Shown: positions 4,771 to 7,569 of the stretch, piece after piece | Layout: every line of letters starts with the position of its first letter | Position numbering within the stretch: position 1 is the stretch's first letter | NCBI GenBank assembly: GCA_003241175.1 | Contig: QFOI01000164.1 | Coordinates: forward strand, 1-7,569 | Source of the DNA: Pseudopedobacter saltans | GTDB lineage: Bacteria; Bacteroidota; Bacteroidia; Chitinophagales; Chitinophagaceae | DNA length: 7,569 nt | Reading direction: 5' to 3' | Notes under the pieces: generated by a model | The model's input: the letters and a program-made list of their open reading frames with translations, nothing else | What the model was told of the DNA's origin: nothing | The model's database searches: none | Made by a program: the position numbers and the translations under genes

Positions 4771-5833
4771 AACGATATCAGCTATACGTTTCCTCTTTTT
4801 TCCATTTGCATTTCTTTATGGAATTGTTATTCATATTCGCAACTTTCTTTTCGATAAAAAAGTTTTAAAATCCAATCATTTTTCCACCCCAACAATATGT
4901 GTAGGAAACCTTTCTGTCGGAGGTACAGGAAAAACGCCTATGACGGAAATGCTTTTGTCTTTCTTCGAAAAAAAATACAAAACAGCAACATTAAGTAGGG
5001 GTTATAAAAGAAAAACAAAAGGCTTTCTGATCGCGAACGAAAATACTACCGCCTTGGAAATCGGAGATGAACCAATGCAGTTTCATCAAAATTTTCCACA
5101 AGCCATAGTGAGTGTCTGTGAGGACAGAAGCTTTGCCATACAACAGCTTGAGCAGCATCCTAACAAACCTGATCTGATTATATTGGACGATGCTATGCAA
5201 CATAGGAAGGTTACGGCAGATTGCCATATTTTACTTTCGGATTATAGTAATCTTTATGTGAATGATTTTTTTCTACCTGTTGGAAGCTTGCGGGATCAAC
5301 GCTCTTCAGCTGATCGCGCCAATATTATCGTTGTAACAAAATGCCCATCAAACTTAGGTTTGGGCGAAAAAAAATCCATTGAGAAAAAGATAAAACTTCT
5401 TCCAAATCAGCAATTATTTTTTTCCTCCATTTCCTATGGAACGCCCTATAATATCTTTACAAAAGAGGAATTCAACATTTCACAAAACGATATGGTCATT
5501 GCTATTGCGGGGATTGCTAATCCCCAACCATATTTTGACTACGTTGACAGACTGACTGAAAACACTGAGAAAGTAGCATTGACGGATCATTACGAGTTTT
5601 CCGAACAAAACATTTTCGATCTTTTTTCGAAGCATAAAAAAGTCGGAAAAAAAGAAGACATAGTTTACCTAGTTACCGAAAAAGACGCTGTCAAAATACA
5701 TAGTTATCAACAAGTGTTTATAAATTTATCTGCACGCATATATGTTTTACCAATAAACTGCGTTATCTTGTACAATGAGTCAGACAATTTTTATAGAAAA
5801 ATTATTGCTGCCCTTGACAATATAGATAATTAA
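4757..5833 (+). CDS. lpxK: Tetraacyldisaccharide 4'-kinase LpxK
   Basis: LpxK phosphorylates the 4' position of the tetraacyldisaccharide 1-phosphate lipid A precursor at the inner face of the cytoplasmic membrane. The ATG at 4757 gives 358 residues, a normal length, with a hydrophobic N-terminal anchor (about 8-30). An in-frame TTG at 4733 would add eight residues but has no family support. Motifs in order are Walker A 'GNLSVGGTGKTP' (50-61), 'SRGYKRK' (80-86), 'IGDEP' (102-106), Walker B-like 'LIILDDAMQHR' (140-150), 'LPVGSLRDQRSS' (173-184), 'IAGIANP' (250-256), 'DHYEF' (277-281) and 'VTEKDAVKI' (306-314). All diagnostic positions are present. Its first 14 nt overlap the cyclo-ligase gene in another frame and its stop shares a base with the rnr start, so it is translated within the operon. 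It marks the organism as a lipid A producer. Confidence 0.96.
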   Translation: MHSPKTISAIRFLFFPFAFLYGIVIHIRNFLFDKKVLKSNHFSTPTICVGNLSVGGTGKTPMTEMLLSFFEKKYKTATLSRGYKRKTKGFLIANENTTALEIGDEPMQFHQNFPQAIVSVCEDRSFAIQQLEQHPNKPDLIILDDAMQHRKVTADCHILLSDYSNLYVNDFFLPVGSLRDQRSSADRANIIVVTKCPSNLGLGEKKSIEKKIKLLPNQQLFFSSISYGTPYNIFTKEEFNISQNDMVIAIAGIANPQPYFDYVDRLTENTEKVALTDHYEFSEQNIFDLFSKHKKVGKKEDIVYLVTEKDAVKIHSYQQVFINLSARIYVLPINCVILYNESDNFYRKIIAALDNIDN

Positions 5834-7569
5834 TGAGTAGAAGCAAACGGCCTAAACATAAGGGTTCCAAGTATATTGGACAATTACAAAGGAGATCACA
5901 ATCATCCCATAAATCAACGTCTCGTCACAGTATCTTTACCTTAAAAGGTACGCTACAAGTTACGAGATCAGGTATGGGTTTTGTACTTCCAGAAGATTCT
6001 AATATCGAAGGTGACGTCTTAGTTAGACCACAGGATTTTCACACGGCATTGAACGGTGACAAAGTAATAGTTGCTGTATACAAAGAAAACAAGCAGACAA
6101 ACAAAAAAGAAGGTCGGATCGAGAAAATACTAGAGAGAAAACAATTGGAGTTTGTTGGCAATATTCAAGTTTCCGAAAAATTTGCATTCTTCATCGCAGA
6201 CGGCCAAAAACAAATTCCTGATATTTACGTACCGCTTGAAAACATTGGCAATGCAGCAAACGGAGATAAAGTGATTGTAAGATTACTTAAATGGGATTCC
6301 GAAAGAAAACCATTGGGAAAAGTCATTGCAGTACTTTCTCCTGAAGATGTGAATGATGCTGCGATGAAAGGTTTGATAATGGAAAACGGTTTTCCTATTC
6401 AGTTTGACAAACCGATCATTGATGCGGCCAATGCATTACCTGAAAAGTTAGACAAAAACGAAATCAAAAAAAGGAAAGACTTTAGGAAGACTTTGACTTT
6501 CACTATAGACCCTAACGATTCCAAGGATTTTGACGACGCTATTTCTTACAAAGAATTGGAAGGTAGTAGATTTGAGATTGGAGTCCATATTGCAGATGTA
6601 TCTTATTATGTAAGACCTGGTTCAATACTAGATAAAGAAGCATATAATAGAGCCACTTCGGTTTACTTGCCGGACCGTGTCAATCCCATGTTACCTGAGC
6701 ATATCTCCAATATGCTTTGTTCTTTAAGACCCAATGAAGACAAGTTTACTTTTTCGGCAGTGTTTATTATAGATACGGCGGGAAAAGTATATAGTACTTG
6801 GATTGGACGCACAGCAATTCATTCAGATAGGAGATTTACGTACGACGAAGTTCAGGAGATATTGTACAAAGACAAAAAGGATACGTACAAAAAACAGTTA
6901 ACCGTTTTGAACACTATTTCTCAATCTTTGAGAAAACAACGGTTTGACAGAGGTGCTATAAACTTTAGTTCTCAGGAAGTAAGATTTGTATTGGATGAAA
7001 AAGCAAGACCTGTTGGAGTCGTACTTAACGAATCCAATGAATCACATCAGCTTATTGAAGAGTTGATGTTATTGGCCAACAAGGCAGTAGCGGAATATGT
7101 TGCAGCCATTAAGGTTAACGACCAGCCGATACCATTTCCATATCGTATCCATGATCAACCGGATAGTACTAAACTAGAATCTTTTGCAGCTCTAGTCAAA
7201 AAATTGGGATACCCTTTTAATATGTCTAATCCAGACACCATTGCCGAAAGCATCAATGGAGCATTGGAAGCATGTAAAGGGAAACCAGAAGAAATGATGA
7301 TCCAACAACTAGGAATAAGGACAATGGCAAAAGCAGCTTATTCTCCGGAAAACATTGGACACTATGGTTTGGGATTTAAAGACTATTGTCATTTTACATC
7401 CCCAATTAGACGCTATCCAGATGTTATGGTGCATCGTGTATTGGAAGAATGTCTAAGAGGTAACAAACCTGTGGACGAAGAAATGGGTATAAAATGCAAA
7501 CACTGTAGTGAAAGAGAAAGAGCCGCACTCGAAACAGAAAGAGCATCCAACAAATACAAGCAAGTAGAA
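5833..7569 (+). CDS. rnr: Ribonuclease R (3' end outside window)
   Basis: The frame opens with ATG at 5833-5835, overlapping the lpxK TAA by one base (TAATG), and runs 579 codons to the window edge without a stop. RNase R is a processive 3'-5' exoribonuclease of the RNB/RNase II family that degrades structured RNA and takes part in rRNA quality control. A basic tail (1-34, many Lys/Arg/Ser) is followed by two cold-shock domains (about 35-100 and 107-190) and the RNB domain. The magnesium site 'IDPNDSKDFDDA' (225-236) has D226, D232, D234 and D235 at the spacing of E. coli D272/D278/D280/D281. Also seen are 'HIADVSYYV', 'LPDRVNPMLPEHISNMLCSL', 'LIEELMLLANKAVAEY' and 'HFTSPIRRYPD' (520-530). 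The sequence stops at 'KYKQVE', so the C-terminal S1 domain lies beyond. It lacks the N-terminal helix-turn-helix domain of enterobacterial RNase R. Confidence 0.96.
   Translation, partial: MSRSKRPKHKGSKYIGQLQRRSQSSHKSTSRHSIFTLKGTLQVTRSGMGFVLPEDSNIEGDVLVRPQDFHTALNGDKVIVAVYKENKQTNKKEGRIEKILERKQLEFVGNIQVSEKFAFFIADGQKQIPDIYVPLENIGNAANGDKVIVRLLKWDSERKPLGKVIAVLSPEDVNDAAMKGLIMENGFPIQFDKPIIDAANALPEKLDKNEIKKRKDFRKTLTFTIDPNDSKDFDDAISYKELEGSRFEIGVHIADVSYYVRPGSILDKEAYNRATSVYLPDRVNPMLPEHISNMLCSLRPNEDKFTFSAVFIIDTAGKVYSTWIGRTAIHSDRRFTYDEVQEILYKDKKDTYKKQLTVLNTISQSLRKQRFDRGAINFSSQEVRFVLDEKARPVGVVLNESNESHQLIEELMLLANKAVAEYVAAIKVNDQPIPFPYRIHDQPDSTKLESFAALVKKLGYPFNMSNPDTIAESINGALEACKGKPEEMMIQQLGIRTMAKAAYSPENIGHYGLGFKDYCHFTSPIRRYPDVMVHRVLEECLRGNKPVDEEMGIKCKHCSERERAALETERASNKYKQVE

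Noticed and set aside
7387..7389. Cys519 just before HFTSPIRRYPD in RNase R
   Set aside because: The residue before His varies in the family (Thr or Ala are common), so a Cys is not noteworthy.

Overview
The window looks like ordinary chromosomal housekeeping DNA from an AT-rich member of the Bacteroidota. The evidence is the combination of a DUF3822 gene directly upstream of rsmD, a DUF2911 protein, a PdxJ with the long 'DFEGQLTSNHG'-type loop, an RNase R that begins directly with cold-shock domains, and the near absence of Shine-Dalgarno sequences. The family fits Sphingobacteriia/Chitinophagia best, but that finer placement is only an impression. LpxK shows the cell is Gram-negative and makes lipid A.

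Layout. (1) Positions 1-334 hold the 3' end of an asparagine-synthase-like gene (AsnB family), cut by the left edge and oddly short at a normally conserved site. (2) 372-1049, plus strand, encodes a DUF1345 membrane protein. (3) A minus-strand group reads pdxJ (2748-2032), then a secreted DUF2911 protein (1998-1411), then a YffB/Spx-like ArsC-family protein (1402-1046). Its last stop codon shares bases with the stop codon of the convergent DUF1345 gene, inside a perfect 12-bp palindrome. (4) An 87-nt divergent intergenic region (2749-2835) separates pdxJ from the plus-strand group. (5) The plus-strand group is DUF3822 (2836-3660), rsmD (3657-4190), 5-formyltetrahydrofolate cyclo-ligase (4198-4770), lpxK (4757-5833) and rnr (5833 to beyond the right edge). 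Three of its four junctions overlap (4, 14 and 1 nt) and the fourth gap is 7 nt, so it is almost certainly one transcript with translational coupling.

The plus-strand operon mixes ribosome maturation (RsmD), folate salvage, lipid A synthesis (LpxK) and RNA decay (RNase R). These are core functions linked by growth rather than by a single pathway. The minus-strand group likewise joins vitamin B6 synthesis to two poorly understood small proteins.

I see no tRNA, rRNA, CRISPR array, insertion sequence, phage gene or defence system, and no gene-free stretch longer than 87 nt. No undescribed system is evident. The points worth a second look are local: loss of the conserved WR-x-K region in the AsnB-like fragment, a Gly in place of the usual Asp in the RsmD catalytic D-P-P-Y motif, the palindrome at the convergent stop codons, and the uncharacterised DUF3822-RsmD partnership.
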